Both the position numbers and the translations under genes were made by a program. 64,000 nucleotides of DNA from Ophioceras dolichostomum (Eukaryota > Ascomycota > Sordariomycetes > Magnaporthales > Ophioceraceae). This document shows, in pieces, positions 1-12,227 of this stretch. The notes under the pieces were generated by a model, which saw only the letters and a program-made list of their open reading frames with translations, had not been told where the DNA came from and made no database searches. Location of the stretch: contig PYST01000151.1 in NCBI GenBank assembly GCA_003049485.1, forward strand, positions 27,975 to 91,974, read 5' to 3'. Numbering within the stretch: position 1 is the first letter of the stretch; each line of letters opens with the position of its first letter.

Positions 1-915
1 TCGTTCGGCATCAGGCTATCAACGATGTCCTGGTTTACGCCAACGCCGAAGGCCTCTGCGGACCAGGTGATGATAAGATGAAGAGTGCTGCGAGGGTCAG
101 CGCCACGGTGAGGAGTCCCAAAGAATATGACACCTTGTGTGGCTAGGACAATGCGGAAAAGCCCTGGCCGGATGCCTTCGTAACTGCGAGACCGTCGCAG
201 CGCCTCTTTCAGAACAATGCCACCCAGGCTATGTGCCACGAACAGCAGTGGCCGGGATGCCTCGGCCTCAGATCTTCGGGTCTGTTCTAGCAAGCACAGA
301 AAATTCCACGCGTGATCGTACACCGTGTTCTGGCTCACCCGCCCTTGAAGGACATGCCTGATCTTCGTGTCATAGCCGTATGTCAGGACGCGAGCGTGCG
401 GGATGGTCTGTGGCACAAGGTCTTGCGGCCAGAACGCTCCATCTTCGGGTACAGTCTCCACAGGGCCGGCGAGTTGTGGGGAATTGATATCTATATCTGG
501 AAGCTGCCCATCGCCTCCGGCGGCTGTCCGTGACACGAAGCTTGCACGACGAGACCACGTCGTCGACTTCGTGGAGGGAGAGAACGACGGGTTGGAGCCT
601 CTCGCCCTAGCCTTCATTTTGCGGAACCACTGGATGAGAGTGGGACCACGGCGGTCGTTCGGCGGCAGGCCGCCCGCGGCTGATGTTTGGTCTCTCGCCG
701 TCCATGTCTCCTTGGCGTCGCCGTTGAATCCGTGGATGAAGACGATACTACATTGGTTGGTTGACGGAAAGTGTCAGTTTGAGAGAACAGGTGGGGCAAG
801 GCTGGGGAAAACAGGGAAGACCCTTGACGAACTCGATCTTTGGACTCTCGGGCTCGAATAGCACGGTAAATCCTTGTGCCTGCACGGCTGTTTGATGCAT
901 TGAAGCACTCATCAT
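1..915 (-). CDS. SERAC1-like alpha/beta hydrolase, 3' part outside window
   Basis: Exons 915..833 and 747..1; the frame stays open to the left edge, so the C-terminus is missing. The 85-nt intron has donor GTTCGT, a CTGAC branch site and a TGTAG acceptor. Splicing joins VLFEPESPKID to IVFIHGFNGDAKETW, the usual N-terminal strand and oxyanion region of fungal DUF676/SERAC1-type serine hydrolases. The nucleophile elbow AHSLGG and the following FFGTPHRGAD motif, typical of this family, are both present. An unusually long polar insert lies between the HG motif and the WPQDLVP motif. Such proteins are predicted lipid esterases; in fungi the domain is often the N-terminal part of a larger NB-ARC, ankyrin or TPR protein, which cannot be tested here. 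Three in-frame ATGs (915, 912, 900) are possible starts. Family assignment is firm; the substrate is unknown. Confidence 0.8.
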
Positions 916-1872
916 GCCGCAGTGGCAGCCTCGGCGCCCTTGCCGTCATTCAAAGCAAGAGATGGATGGGATCTAAAGGCTAAAGAGAAAGGAAGAACAA
1001 TTCCGGAGGCGGGAAACGCGAGGCTCTGGGGAGACGAGCGGTTCACAAGGGCGGGGTTCAGCCGCATCATTGCGGCAGCCACCTAACAAAACAGGATTAG
1101 GCTGGGAAGATGCCTATCTCCCTATGGTACCTACCTAGGTACCTACCTAGGTAGGTAGCTGCCTTCGCGCATAGCTCCGGTGCCAAAAAAACACAATGGT
1201 CCAAGCGGTTTTTCAATAAACGGCTTCGTATTTGGATTGATGCATCTCCGGTCGGAGACGAAAAGAGCACTGTCCGAACACCACAGTCCGAGACTTCACA
1301 GATACCCCCATGTAACCGCTGCAGCTCAACTGAGACGAGCTGAATACACGCCTAGCAGGCACAGAATACACCCATCGCATGAGCAAGCGCAAATGACACG
1401 AAAGGGGAAGGAGAGAGTAAAGGAAAAGGCAGAAAATACCCCGAGATCATATTTACAGCGAACGCAACGGAGACCCGAGTCTATGGACGTGTATGCTTGA
1501 AGCGAAGATGGAAACAAAAAGAAGAAGTAGAGTAAGAACATGGCGGGATGGAAAGAGGAGAGCCGAAAGGGGGAAATGGTGTGTTCGTCCGGAAGCGCCA
1601 GGGGCCTACCAGCCACCGCCACAAATGCAGGCATGCAGCCAATGAGGCGCCGAGGGAAAAGAATGTGACCCAGTGGCCCTTGATTGTTTGATGAAGATGT
1701 GGGAGAAAGAGGAAAGTCTGCCACCTGGCCACATCCGGTCCAGGTAATATATGAGGGCGACGGGTGTGCCGAACGCACTGGCCACAGTGCGTCATCACAT
1801 CCCACCCTTGTGCATAGGGAGTGCGTTCCATCCTGCTCGCCTCCTCGGTAGGAACCACCCAAGGTAGGTGCC
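916..1872. other. intergenic stretch with a TACC/TAGG repeat
   Basis: This stretch separates the hydrolase promoter from the 3' end of the secreted-protein gene. The only structure I see is the palindromic CTAGGTACC repeat at 1126..1158. Open frames here have no recognisable protein character. Confidence 0.5.
1126..1158. repeat. tandem palindromic ACCTAGGT repeat
   Basis: Two tandem copies of a 12-nt unit built on ACCTACCTAGGT, able to fold on itself. Related short motifs recur between genes near 21030, 22158, 29845, 36395, 46275 and 58300. Confidence 0.6.
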
Positions 1873-2758
1873 CTACGCCAGCATCTGGATGTCCAGCTCG
1901 CCGCCATCGCTCCAGCCACCACAGCCACCCTCCGGCTGGCCGTTGAACTCCCCGTAGTTCGCGCCCGGCTGGCTGTTCGCCTCGCAGTTCTTGAGCGTGT
2001 ACGTATCCTTCTCCCCGCACGTATCGCCGCTCTTGCACTCAAACACGCACCTGTCCCAATCGGACGTGCAGCCCCCTGAGGTCTTGATGCTCATCTTGTT
2101 CCCGCTCATCGTGACCTCCCGGCTGACGTCGGCCGTCGCGTACTGGCCGGTCGTGTACTCCCCCCACGTGTTCTGGATCTGCCCGTTAGGAGTCAGCGTC
2201 GTCTTGGTGCCGTAGATGCCCGCCCACCCCCCGCTGACGCCGTTCGCGACCGAGACGGTGACCTTGTCGCCTTTTTTCGCGAGCGTGTACGAGATGATGG
2301 GCGCGCGGGCGTTCATGAATGACGCCTGGTAGTCTCCGGGGGCCTGCTCCCAGAGCACGACGGTGACGGACGAGTCGGCTGCGTTCGTGAACTTGAACTT
2401 GTTCGGCCCGTCCTCGCCGATCCACGCCTTGCCGTTGTTGCTGGCCGGGTTCTCGCCCTGGGCCGACATCTTGATCTTGGACATGTGCTCGCACGCGTCC
2501 TTAGACAGGCCCTCGGCCGGCGAGCCGCAGTCAAAGCCAGCTCGGCGGCGGAGGGGGTGCACCAGGCTGCCCAGGCTGAGGAGAAGAAAGGGGAGATAGA
2601 TGGGTTAGCACTTGCCGATGCGACCATGTCAGGGTGGAGGGGTGCAAGGTGGAGGGTCGTCGGGCTCCAACTCACTCCAAGGTCTGGGCGGGGAAGGCCG
2701 AGACGACGGACGCAAGGCCCAGGAGGGCCGTGAGGCCCGTCAGGTACGAAGCAGGCAT
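1873..2758 (-). CDS. secreted effector-like protein
   Basis: Exons 2758..2676 and 2575..1873; the 100-nt intron is GTGAGT...CTCAG. The product is 261 aa. The N-terminus (MPASYLTGLTALLGLASVVS followed by AFPAQ) is a clear signal peptide. The mature part begins with LVHPLRRR, a possible dibasic processing site. It has an internal beta-rich region with NGKAWIGEDGPNKF, GGWAGIYG and NTWGEY motifs, and a Cys-rich C-terminal part with GGCTSDWDRCVFEC and GGCGGW. From memory this looks like fungal secreted proteins annotated as 'effector 5'; that name is a database label, not a shown function. No catalytic residues are obvious. A role at the host or environment interface is inference only. The start gives an uninterrupted signal peptide and correct splice phase. 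Confidence 0.8.
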
Positions 2759-5700
2759 TGCTGCTGGAAAGGAGTGATGGGTATGAAGTGAACCGGCAGT
2801 CTCAGACGCCGGGGGCTCGTAAAGGAGTGTGTCGGTGATTACAAACGCTTGGGTTTACTTCTAGAATAAGGAGTGACTAGATAGTGGACAGTGACCCAGT
2901 GAGGAGGAGGGTGGATGGCTCCAATAAATACCTCGGGTATATAAGGACAGACTTCTAAGGAACGACTGGAAGATGGGAGCCAAGATGGAAGGAAGGGCAG
3001 TGACTGTTCGGAGGTCGCAGACGAGGAGGCGAGGAGGCGAGGACGGAGAAGAGGAAGAGACTTATGGTACTTTATAACACGGAGTATTGGGAGCGAGCCA
3101 TCTCTCATCACTGGATGTTATTACTGGATGCCCTCATCTCCGTTGGAGGAGTGATTCATACTCGATTAACAACTGGCGGCCCACTCCCCTCCCCCGAGAC
3201 AGATGGCCACCCTTCAACATGGCGGCCAGACTTGTGAGGGCTAGCTGAAGGCAAGATACTTTCCCCTCCAAAGGCCGTCGAAGGATGTTACCTATACCGA
3301 GCTGGCTAGCAGTAGCCTGCTTCAGAGGGTAGCATTGTGGGAGTGGAAAAGGGGGAAGAATGTGATGAAGCGGCAGAGCCGGTGACTCGGTCTACGAGTC
3401 GGAATCGCGAAGTCGTTCTTGGCGCTTGTGAGGTTGATGCTACTCGAGCACATGGATCCTGCTACCAACCGGATTACCTGGGTAGGTAAGGTAGGCAACA
3501 CATTTGGGGTGGTGGGAAGTCAAAAGACAGAGAGTGTGAGCTGCTGGGCCTCAGGCCTGCTGGCAACTCTGCCAGTCAGCGATGTCAGCAGGGGTGACAT
3601 CGAGCTAAAACCTCTAACTTCCTTCGCCGATTGTGGGAATCCAGCGAGAGAAAGAGATCGAGATACTCCTAGAGAATCCGATGAGTTATTTCACCTTTGC
3701 GAAACTAGGTGCTCCTTCGCGGGATGGTTTGATGGGTTGATGAAAGACTCAAAAGCCAAGACGAAAAGGGTCCAACGTCCTGGTCCAGATCGATCCATTG
3801 ATCGACATCCCTATGACAAACAACTCCCAATCGTCTTCATCAGCCATCACAGCTCTTCCGGATCAAGCAAGTGCAGCGATCGGCTGGGTCTTCTGAGCTC
3901 AACCCCAGAGACCCGGAGGCGAGGCGGCCGCTTCGGGTGCCTGACATGGAGCTCGGGAGTCCGCGCGGGAGGCCGTTGATCAGCCCAGGCTAGGGTTTTG
4001 TGGGGGGCGAGAACGAACGTGCAGTTCAGTCATCCCTCATTGCCTGGAGGGATTTTTGCAAAGCTCACTTTCGGCAAGTGGTCCGATACAAATGTTCCGG
4101 CCACCCTTCCTTCCTCGCGAGGGGAATGTGGAGGCGAGCGAGATTTTCGCTCGATTCTTTGAGACGACGAACGGACGAACACCAACCAACGAGGTTTAAG
4201 GCGCCAGCACTGGCAGCGGCCCCCAAACAGAAAGAAAGACAAGCTGGAAAGAACCTTCTCTTCGTGGTGATTGCTGCTGCGCCTTTCGAAGATGCTGCGA
4301 CCGCCACCACCATGTGAACATGTGCATGTGCGGTGGAGGCGGCGCTCCCTACCATCCCATCCATCCATCCATCCCGCGATGAACTTTCCACACTTCCCGA
4401 GACGGGGAGTGGGAGGGGGAGGGGGAGAGAGGGGGGAATGAGGGGTCGAACGACGACCATCTTGAGAGACCTGCCTGTTCGCCAAGCGGGTCGAAACATT
4501 GCGGCCCAGGAACAAACGGCACTGTCGGTAGCTATTGGTTGCCCTGACGTTATTCCGCAGTCGGCCGCCAGGAACCGAAGAGAGGCCCGCGAGAGAATAA
4601 CGCCATGGAAGGATTCGTTCGCGTGGTCGGGCTGAAGAAAGGAAAACCCATCGCGTGTAAAAGGCCGCGCCATCCGAAGACTGTCGGAGAGGTTCGGTCG
4701 GTCGATCGGGCCGCTCAGAAGGTCAAGGGTGTAGAGTCAGTGGAGAAGAGATCGGAAAGGCCAAAATACATTCATGTATTATTACTATTGCCTTCCTCAA
4801 GCAGCCTCACTGCCGTCGAGTGGGTTGGTGGGAACGGGTTGGTAATGATCCCCGTTGTTTGTCGACTTGTGGTTGACGTTAGCTGAACAAACAAAAATAG
4901 TGCCTACAAAGTTCACTAGTGCCGCGTGATGTTGGGGTCGGAGGAGGAATTTTCCTCGTTGGAAAGAGTCTCAGGGAGGTTCTCCAGTGGTTCAGCGCTG
5001 TGCCGCCGGTGTCTGGTCCAGCGAGCGGGGAATCCCAGCAGCTGACTCCGCACCAAATCAGCTGTTGGTAGGGGCGGTGCTCGCTGTGCCTTTGGCCCCT
5101 GTGCCGCTGTGCCTATCACTCACATTCAAGAAAATCCGAGCCAGAACCCGACACCAACTTCCATCTCAGCTGCCCGACAAACTCCCCTTTTCTGTTCTCG
5201 ACGATGCTGGAGGCAGAAATCTTGAGTGCCTGAGAGGTCAATAAGTCTAACACTCTCACTAGCCGCATAGAATTAGGTGCCTACCTCTACCGTGAACAAG
5301 AAGTCCATGGCACGGAGTATCGATCGCCCCCGAACGCCACAGGATGGTGGCTGAAACAACAGGCCCCGGAGTCACAAATCATCACGCTACGCCATCGCCC
5401 TCCCAACCAGACAACATGGATCGGTCGATACCGGCTCAGTAAAAAAAAGTTCTCCGTCCCAGCAGGTTGGCGAACGGCACAACGGACTTTTTTGTCACTT
5501 CACTCGGCTCTTGGCTCCCATTGCACACTGGACGCCGAGAAACCATGATGGAACTTCAGGCGAAATCAGGGGCAGGCAAGACGAAGTCAGCTCACAGTAA
5601 AGCTTGCTATATGTGCGTTTGATGTTCCGACGAGGACAAACATGCCACACACGAATAGATACCAAGAAAGAGAAACTGTTGGACAAAACGAAGAGTAAAG

Positions 5701-5863
5701 AAGTATCATGGCCTTGTGATAAATGCCGCCTCACAACCAAGATGAACAAGATGATCCCCTCCAACCGTCCGCGCTCAACTCCCATGCCCTCCGCCTATGA
5801 GTTTTCCAAACCGTGCCGTGCCATGCCATGCCGCAAACGACCGAATCCCCCTTGCCCCAATAA
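2759..5863. other. 3.1-kb gene-poor stretch
   Basis: Upstream region of the secreted-protein gene and downstream region of the Zn2Cys6 gene. Open frames up to about 200 codons occur but overlap each other on both strands and show no motif, signal peptide or believable splice structure. A TCCATCCA run lies near 4357..4373. It may contain UTRs or a non-coding transcript. Confidence 0.5.
2938..2943 (-). promoter_or_regulatory. possible TATA box
   Basis: TTATATAC on the minus strand, about 180 nt upstream of the ATG of the secreted effector-like gene. The position is plausible for a fungal promoter; no other evidence. Confidence 0.3.
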
Positions 5864-8800
5864 TCAAACCTGACCCAACCGGGGATCCCACACCCCATTA
5901 TGGGTATCCAAAGCCAAAAACGCATGCCAAAACGACTCGTCCATATCGCCCATGATCGCATCATAATCAAGCATCATGCTATCCCCACCCGGCTGCTGCT
6001 GTTGCTGTAGCGCGCCACCGCCCACCGCATGCATAGTCTGCTGCTGGTGCTGTTGCTGCTGCTGGTGAGGGCTCTGCGTCTGCATCAGTTGTTTCACCGA
6101 CGGCGGCCCCAGTCCAGGGAAGGTCTGCCGTGGCGACTGACAATCGGGATGTAAATCCCGGTACTGCCCCCCGTCGTAACACGCCTTCCGATCCATGTCT
6201 TGCTGCTGCTGCTGCTGCTGCTTCTGGTGCGGTACCGTCGCCGTCGCCGCCAACGCCGTCGCCGCCGCAATGGTGTTACACGGGCTCGCATCCACCACCA
6301 TTCCCCCCGCACCCGCACCCGCACCGGCAGAAGCCCCCCCTTGCGCGGCATGTGTCCTGCTCAAGAACCACTGCCGGATCCACCTGCACTTCTGCACAAA
6401 CGTGTTAACGATAGGGCTCCCGTCCTCCAGGTACTTCCGCTTATACGGCAGCGGTATGCCCCTCGCGGCGTGGTCCGCCTCGAACGCGTCCGCGCTCGCG
6501 TACCTCTCCGTCATGCGAGCGGCCTTAGCCGGGAAGTCGAAGCGGGAGCGCGCCACGGCCGCGTCCCAGTCCTGGTCCTCGAGGAACAAGAGACGGGTGA
6601 GGGTGACGAACCCGAAGGCCATGTAGGTGTGCGGCAGCAGAGACATGCAGCCCAGGCGCTCGGTGGGCACCTCGGCGTACATGTCTTGGAAGACGCCTAG
6701 GGCTTCGAGGCAGCGCCAGAGGGCCTCTGTGCGGCCGTTGGTGGGCGTGGATGACGAGTCGCTGCTGCTGCTGTGACTGTGTGGGCTTGGTAGGAGGCCA
6801 CTGATCTGGAGGGAGTAGTGGGAAGGGTGGGAGGGGGGTGGTGGCGATTGCATGTAGATGACGGGCTCGTGGATGGCTACTAGGCAGGCTTGGTAGTGCA
6901 TTCGCATGATCACTGGGGTCAATGACGGCGGCGTAAGCCGGTAATGTTAGTCCCAAGATTTACAACGACAGAGCAGAGAGTGCGGGAGGAAAAAGGAAAC
7001 GTACAAGGATGTGACCGGACGCCCATACTCTCCTCCAGTTCTCGCCTCGCGCTCGCGAGCACGATAGCGACCGGCTCGTTGTAGTAAGTCTGGCGACCCT
7101 CGCCGGTGAGGCAGTCGGGGATCGCGGCTGGGAACAGGGACTGCACCCGTCTGACGAGCGCCTGCTGCCTGACCATGGTGACGAGGAGAACGTCCGTCTC
7201 GAACTCAGTCGTCTCTAGGAGGGTCTGGCAGCACTTCTCGACGTAGTCCGTGTACGGGAAGTGGTGCATGTGTCGGAATAGACACGAAATTCTACAGAAG
7301 AGGGGCGAAAATGATGAGCAAACGTCGGCTAGAGAGATGATGAAGGGCTTCTTCGGGAGGGCGGGAAGGGGGGCAAAATAAAGACTGACAATGTAACAAT
7401 GTAGAAGCATCCAAGCATCGCCCGCATGTCTTCGCGGGAGTGCGTCGGCTTCCCCCTCAGGTGCGGGTACCTCTTGAAGGCCTCGTTAAGCAGCGAGTAC
7501 GGAGTCAGCGTGTGAGGAATTGGTGGCTTGTGGATGCCAAGGTCGATCACGAGCCCTACCGCCAACTGCAGCAGTGGTGTGACTTTGGAGTCGATGTAGA
7601 ATCGGAAGTCGCCCCTGGAGAGACAGTGTTAATGTGGGAAACGTGCGAAGCAAGGGACGACGGGCCGGACAGGAAGTTTCTTACCAGCCGAGTAGGATCA
7701 GCAAACACTGCAATATCTCGATCTTCTTCTCGCTGTTCACCACGAGCTGCTCCGCGATGCAGCTCCTAAACCACTTCTCGGACCGCTTCTGCTGCGCTCC
7801 GCTCTGTTGTGCGCAGGTGTACATGATGACCCGGAACAGTAGCGGCGAGGTGTCGTACAGATCGTACGGGGTGAAGTGGTCCGGCACGGGCGTGAACGGG
7901 AAGGTCTGCACGTAGTAGTTACGGTACGACTCCAGTGCCGACTGCGCTTCGCGCCACGTCAGCTCCAGCCCCGGGCAGATTTCGATAACGCTATCGAGGC
8001 TCCTCGGCCCAACGGCGCCGGCCTCCGCTGGCGTGAGCGACGGCTTGCGCTGCATGGCGGGGGAGGCGGCGTCCGGGTGGCGTTGGTTCGGGCCGCCGCC
8101 CCCGCTTCCACCACCTCCAACCCCTGGGCCTCCCGCGATGCTCTCCGGCGTGACCGGGATGAAGTCCTGCTGGCCTGACCTCGACGGCGGGAAGTCATGT
8201 CGGGGTGGGAAGATGGGCGGCAGCGTCACGCTGCCATTAGCAGCTTCCGCGCAGCCGTTCGCCAGCGCAGCGAGCCGGCTCGTCGCCGACTCTGGCGGGC
8301 TGCGGTGGTCGAGCGGCGAGCCCTCACTTCTTCCACCGCCAACGCCGGTAGATGACGGGGTATGGCCCGGGCCCGGGCCCGGCGAGCCGCTGCTGCTGGA
8401 GTGGCCGAGCAGCTGCTGGCTCGCCGTGAGCAGCGACATGATCCCATCGAGCTTCTGCTCGAGCTGGCCGACCCGGCTGGATCCATCCGCAGCCCTCGAG
8501 CGAGATCCACTGTTAGTCTGTAATCTACATTTATAGCTATGATATGCATGACAATATGGGGAATTAGGGGTACGAAATGCCCTCAACATCAAGAAAATGC
8601 AGCAAATCATGGATCCTTACCGGGCCTGGCCTTTCTTAGGCCCACGCGGCTTCGCATCTGGCAAGATGCAGTCTGCACCGAGCCGAGCACACCTGTGGTC
8701 CGATTATTGGCCGGACGTGCGGGCCGAGTATGTCAGTCAGTCAGTCAGTCACGAAGTGGTGTGGTGGTGGGTGGTCAAGGTTGGGGTCGGGACAACAAGT

Positions 8801-9195
8801 CGGATACCAACCAAGGGGTGTAGCCAAGCCAGCCAAGGCAAGCCACATCCGTCGCGTACGCCCAGCCAGATGCAGACTGCCGGCCGGACCGACCGGGGGG
8901 AGTTCGGAAGGGGAAAAATAGAAGTGGGGGACGGAGTACGAGCAAGAAGAGCCTCCACACACCTGTCACACGGCGCCACGCCGGGATCAGCTCTCCGGAT
9001 GCACCGCAGCTTCGACCGGCTGCACCTCGCACATGCCCTCTGCCGAAATTTGTTGTTCAATGCTGCGGCGGCGGCCGCTGCTGCGCTGCCGCTGTCGCCG
9101 TGGTGGTGGTCCTCGGCGGATGGCGAGAGGGGATGTGCTGCCGCTACCGCTCCCATTGCCGCCGAAACTGCTGGTGCTGTTGCATAATCGGCCAT
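5864..9195 (-). CDS. Zn2Cys6 transcription factor with fungal-specific domain
   Basis: Six exons: 9195..8940, 8672..8621, 8509..7685, 7614..7390, 7291..7005, 6912..5864; 897 aa. Exon 1 and the 52-nt exon 2 complete a binuclear zinc cluster with Cys 55, 58, 65, 76, 79 and 87, followed by PRGPKKGQAR. Next come a short coiled coil (VGQLEQKLDGIMSLL) and a long Gly/Ser/Pro linker. The middle domain shows the fungal_trans pattern, including HLRGKPTHSREDMRAMLGCF and LFRHMHHFPYTDYVEKC. The C-terminus is glutamine-rich, with several CAG/CAA runs, and ends in an acidic segment typical of activation domains. Splice phases fit throughout. The donor of intron 1 (GTACTC) is weak and was chosen because it restores the sixth Cys. 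It is a nuclear DNA-binding regulator; its targets are unknown. Confidence 0.85.
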
Positions 9196-10122
9196 GTTCT
9201 CCGAATGGCTCGCTTGGGCTCAAGAAAAGCCACCTACACCCAATTCTCCAAGCCAACCCCGAAACCCCCGCTGTGACTTAACTCAGTCAGTACCTCGACG
9301 GCGCGCCAAATAGCCACTTTCGGGTCCGTAGGGCTGATTCGATTTCCTCTCCTGGTGCTCTGGGGTCGTCGGCTCTTTGGGGCTTGTGAGAATCGTGGGT
9401 AGTAGGAGCAAGGTTGCGAACAGAAAACATAAAAAAGATTCACCGACACCGACCGAGTCCGACCGTTCTCTTCGCTTCTGTTTTTAAAAAAAGGAAAAAT
9501 GCGAACGGGTTGGTGCCGTCTCGTGCTGTTAGGTGCTTTTTCAAGGGCCTGCACAACAGGGGGCAAACCATCCGAAGCGTCCGAAGAGGGGGAGGGAACC
9601 TGATGAGACCTGGGGAAAAAGTCCGGTAGGGTGGGAGAATGCGGGGTGTGATTGGTAGATCGGGGATCCACTTGTCGGGCTTCGGACATGTGTGGCATTC
9701 CCGACACCCCGACACCACGTCAGCTTTGCCTTGCAGGATCGGGAAAGGATACGAGCTAACGGAGCAGCTAACAGCAGAGCAGGAATTCTAGCACGATGCT
9801 TGGTATGCGAACCTGACTGCACGTTAGTTTGAGGGTTGGCGCATCACGGCATCACGGACATTCCAGCATCGTACTTCCCTTTTTTTTGTCCATCCCAATG
9901 CATTTTACCAACATGCTTGACAATAGTAAGAGGAGAGAATTTCTGGTCTCCATATATACCTACCTAAATAATGTCTTGCGGACAATGCCTTCCTGCTGTC
10001 CGAAAATCTTCAGACGATTAGACTGCATGTAATGAAAATGGCAACAAAGAAACGCCCATGGCCAGCGCCTGAAGTCTAGTACTTGACAAATCCACTGATG
10101 TAGCGTCTAGCTGTCATGGCTA
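9196..10122. other. intergenic, promoter of the Zn2Cys6 gene
   Basis: Contains the upstream region of the Zn2Cys6 gene and the 3' flank of the F-box gene. No gene or repeat that I can support. Confidence 0.4.
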
Positions 10123-11907
10123 TTAGCTAACACGCATTTTCTGGCACTCAGCTATATTTCCATCCAGACAAGAATCGCCGCCAAACATCCCCTTTCCTCC
10201 CCTCTCTTCCACATCCACCGTCGTCCTTCGTCCAAACCCGAGTGATGATGTTCCCTGTGGACTCAGGAATGGTGGGAAGGCGGAGCGTAAGCACCGCCGG
10301 GGGGAAGCATCCACCCTAACGACGGTGCCTAGCCAATCCATGTTAGCTATCCCGCTAGCTATCTTCGCGTCGTGCTCCGTTCGAGGGCTCTTGCTGTGAC
10401 ATCGGGTGCACAAGTCGCCGTGTGAATACGGAAATGTCGTGTTGGACTCGATCGTGACGACCCATTTCCCGCCGCGTCCAACACCGCTGCCGCCGCCTGT
10501 CTCGCCAGTATTTGTCCCTTCCGTCTCGTCTTCGTCGCGTTCCTCCAGCCTCTCCACCGAGATCGAGAACTCCGTGGAAACGCCCTCGCGGCAAGACCCT
10601 TCCTCATCACCCCACGCGAAGGGGCATCCCCCCACAGACCTCCGCACGGCGAACAGGCGGTGGTGATGCTGGTGGTGGTGACCTACTGCTCTTCCCGTCC
10701 CGTCGTCGTCGGCTTTCTTGGGCGGCGTCACCATCCACCGGTGGCCGTCGACGGCGACGATCACGGCGTCGTGGAACACCTCGATGGAGCCGTCCACGCA
10801 GTCCTCGACCACCCGAGCCGACGGTTGGCTGTGGCCGAGCGCCTCCCCTCTCCGGATGCGGGCGGAGGTGGTGTCCACGATGCAATGTACGCAAGTTTCC
10901 TTCTTCCGCTGCTGCTGCTGCTGTTTCGAATCAAGCGACCGCCACCACCTCCTCCTCGTCCTCCTCGTCGTCGTCTCGAGCTCGGGTATGTAGTCCGTCC
11001 TCCACACTTCCTTGACGGACCAGACGTCCGGCCCGCCGTCCCCTGCCAGTGGCGGCCAGGACCATTGCATGCGGATCATGGTGCCGGGACTGCGCTGCTG
11101 CTGCTGCTGCTGCTGGCTGTCCTCGAAATGGCGGCTTTTCGACAACGAAGAGCAAACCAGCGAGCGTAGAGCCCCGGCGAGCGTCCTCCCTCTTCCTTTC
11201 TTGGGAGTCGCGGAACCCTCTGTTGTGCTGCTGCTGCCTTGCTGCTCGTGCGACAGCCGCCGCGAGGAAGAACCGGCGAGTTGGACGACCTTGCCGTCGT
11301 CTAGGAGCCTGTGGAGCTTGTTGCAACTGTAGCAGAACACGCTGCCGTCGACGTCCCTCTGCAGCCGCATGAGGAAGCCACTCGTCGCCGCCGCGTCCGG
11401 TCGCCAGGAGCTCGTCTGGTAGGCCTTCATTGCTGCCTTGCACGTGAGCGCGAGGGACATCAGGTCTGAGGCTGTGAGGAAGTCTGCGATCCGGATGAGG
11501 ACATCCTTGTTGAGCGGTATAGGCAGCTCTGTCTCAGCAGTCTTGGCTGGCCCTGCTGAGCAGCGGTAACATGTCGAGGCTGAGGCGGCTGAAGGCGGCG
11601 AGATCTGCTTGGGCCTAGTATGGTCGGTCCCGCTGGCATGTCCAGGCACAAGGGTGCGAAACATGGACCTTCGCGTCTGTTGGCTGGTGGTAGCTACCGC
11701 GAAGATTGTGAAGAAAAGCTCCAGGGCCGGATAGCACCCTTCAGGACCTCCGACAAGGCTCAAGGGCTCCTGAGCCGGCTCGGCCCAGCGATCCATAATT
11801 TCTTTGTTAGGTCGTCGTAGACGTGCTTGGACGGTATCTTGTGGTTGCGGAGGGGAGAAATAGACAGGTGTATTTACGGAGAAAGTGAACCTAGGAGATA
11901 TAGTCAT
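10123..11907 (-). CDS. F-box protein
   Basis: One open frame of 594 codons from 11907; a start at the in-frame ATG at 11664 is equally likely, because the first 80 residues have no homology signal. An F-box begins near residue 127 (LPIPLNKDVLIRIADFL, then SDLMSLALTCKAAM). It is followed by the FLMRLQRDVDGSVFCYSCNKLHRL segment, split here as FLMRLQRDVD and VFCYSCNKLHRL, a zinc-like CxxC region common in fungal F-box proteins. The rest is low-complexity Ser/Gln and Arg-rich sequence, with TRCHSKSPRTEHD close to the C-terminus. The inferred role is substrate adaptor of an SCF ubiquitin ligase through Skp1. Glutamine codon runs are encoded at about 11090..11120 and 10905..10925. Confidence 0.75.
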   Translation of the reverse strand: MTISPRFTFSVNTPVYFSPPQPQDTVQARLRRPNKEIMDRWAEPAQEPLSLVGGPEGCYPALELFFTIFAVATTSQQTRRSMFRTLVPGHASGTDHTRPKQISPPSAASASTCYRCSAGPAKTAETELPIPLNKDVLIRIADFLTASDLMSLALTCKAAMKAYQTSSWRPDAAATSGFLMRLQRDVDGSVFCYSCNKLHRLLDDGKVVQLAGSSSRRLSHEQQGSSSTTEGSATPKKGRGRTLAGALRSLVCSSLSKSRHFEDSQQQQQQQRSPGTMIRMQWSWPPLAGDGGPDVWSVKEVWRTDYIPELETTTRRTRRRWWRSLDSKQQQQQRKKETCVHCIVDTTSARIRRGEALGHSQPSARVVEDCVDGSIEVFHDAVIVAVDGHRWMVTPPKKADDDGTGRAVGHHHQHHHRLFAVRRSVGGCPFAWGDEEGSCREGVSTEFSISVERLEERDEDETEGTNTGETGGGSGVGRGGKWVVTIESNTTFPYSHGDLCTRCHSKSPRTEHDAKIASGIANMDWLGTVVRVDASPRRCLRSAFPPFLSPQGTSSLGFGRRTTVDVEERGGKGMFGGDSCLDGNIAECQKMRVS

Positions 11908-12227
11908 AAGGAGGGCAAGGAAGGGGGTCAGAACGGATGTAAATGCAGCTCCAGTTGTTAAGGTTTCGCTTTCATTACGTACTTCAACGCTCAGTTCATT
12001 CTCTGTTAGAAAGCTTGACCGGAAAACTGGCTAACTTTGAAGGAGGCAGAAAGCACGACACTGTTTATTAGCTGGGACGTCGGGAGACAAAGTCAAGTTG
12101 TCTCCACCTACGTTGCCAGCCTATCAGAAAGTTCAGAGTCCAACGCAGAAATGCAGAAGATCCCTCGCGGGCGGCATATCAAGATATCTAAAGGAAAGAA
12201 GTGCGCTGTAGAGAAGGATAAGTGAAG
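11908..12227. other. intergenic with a diverged 30-nt direct repeat
   Basis: No gene seen. The segment from about 12131 (AGTTCAGAGTCCAACGCAGA) recurs with a few changes at about 12404, on the far side of the tandem repeat. Confidence 0.4.

Noticed and set aside
3419..4886. Several open frames over 100 codons as genes
   Set aside because: They overlap on both strands, have no protein motifs, no splice signals and no consistent codon bias.
10512..11372. Long plus-strand open frames rich in Ser, Arg or Cys
   Set aside because: They are antisense shadows of the F-box gene and its CAG repeats.
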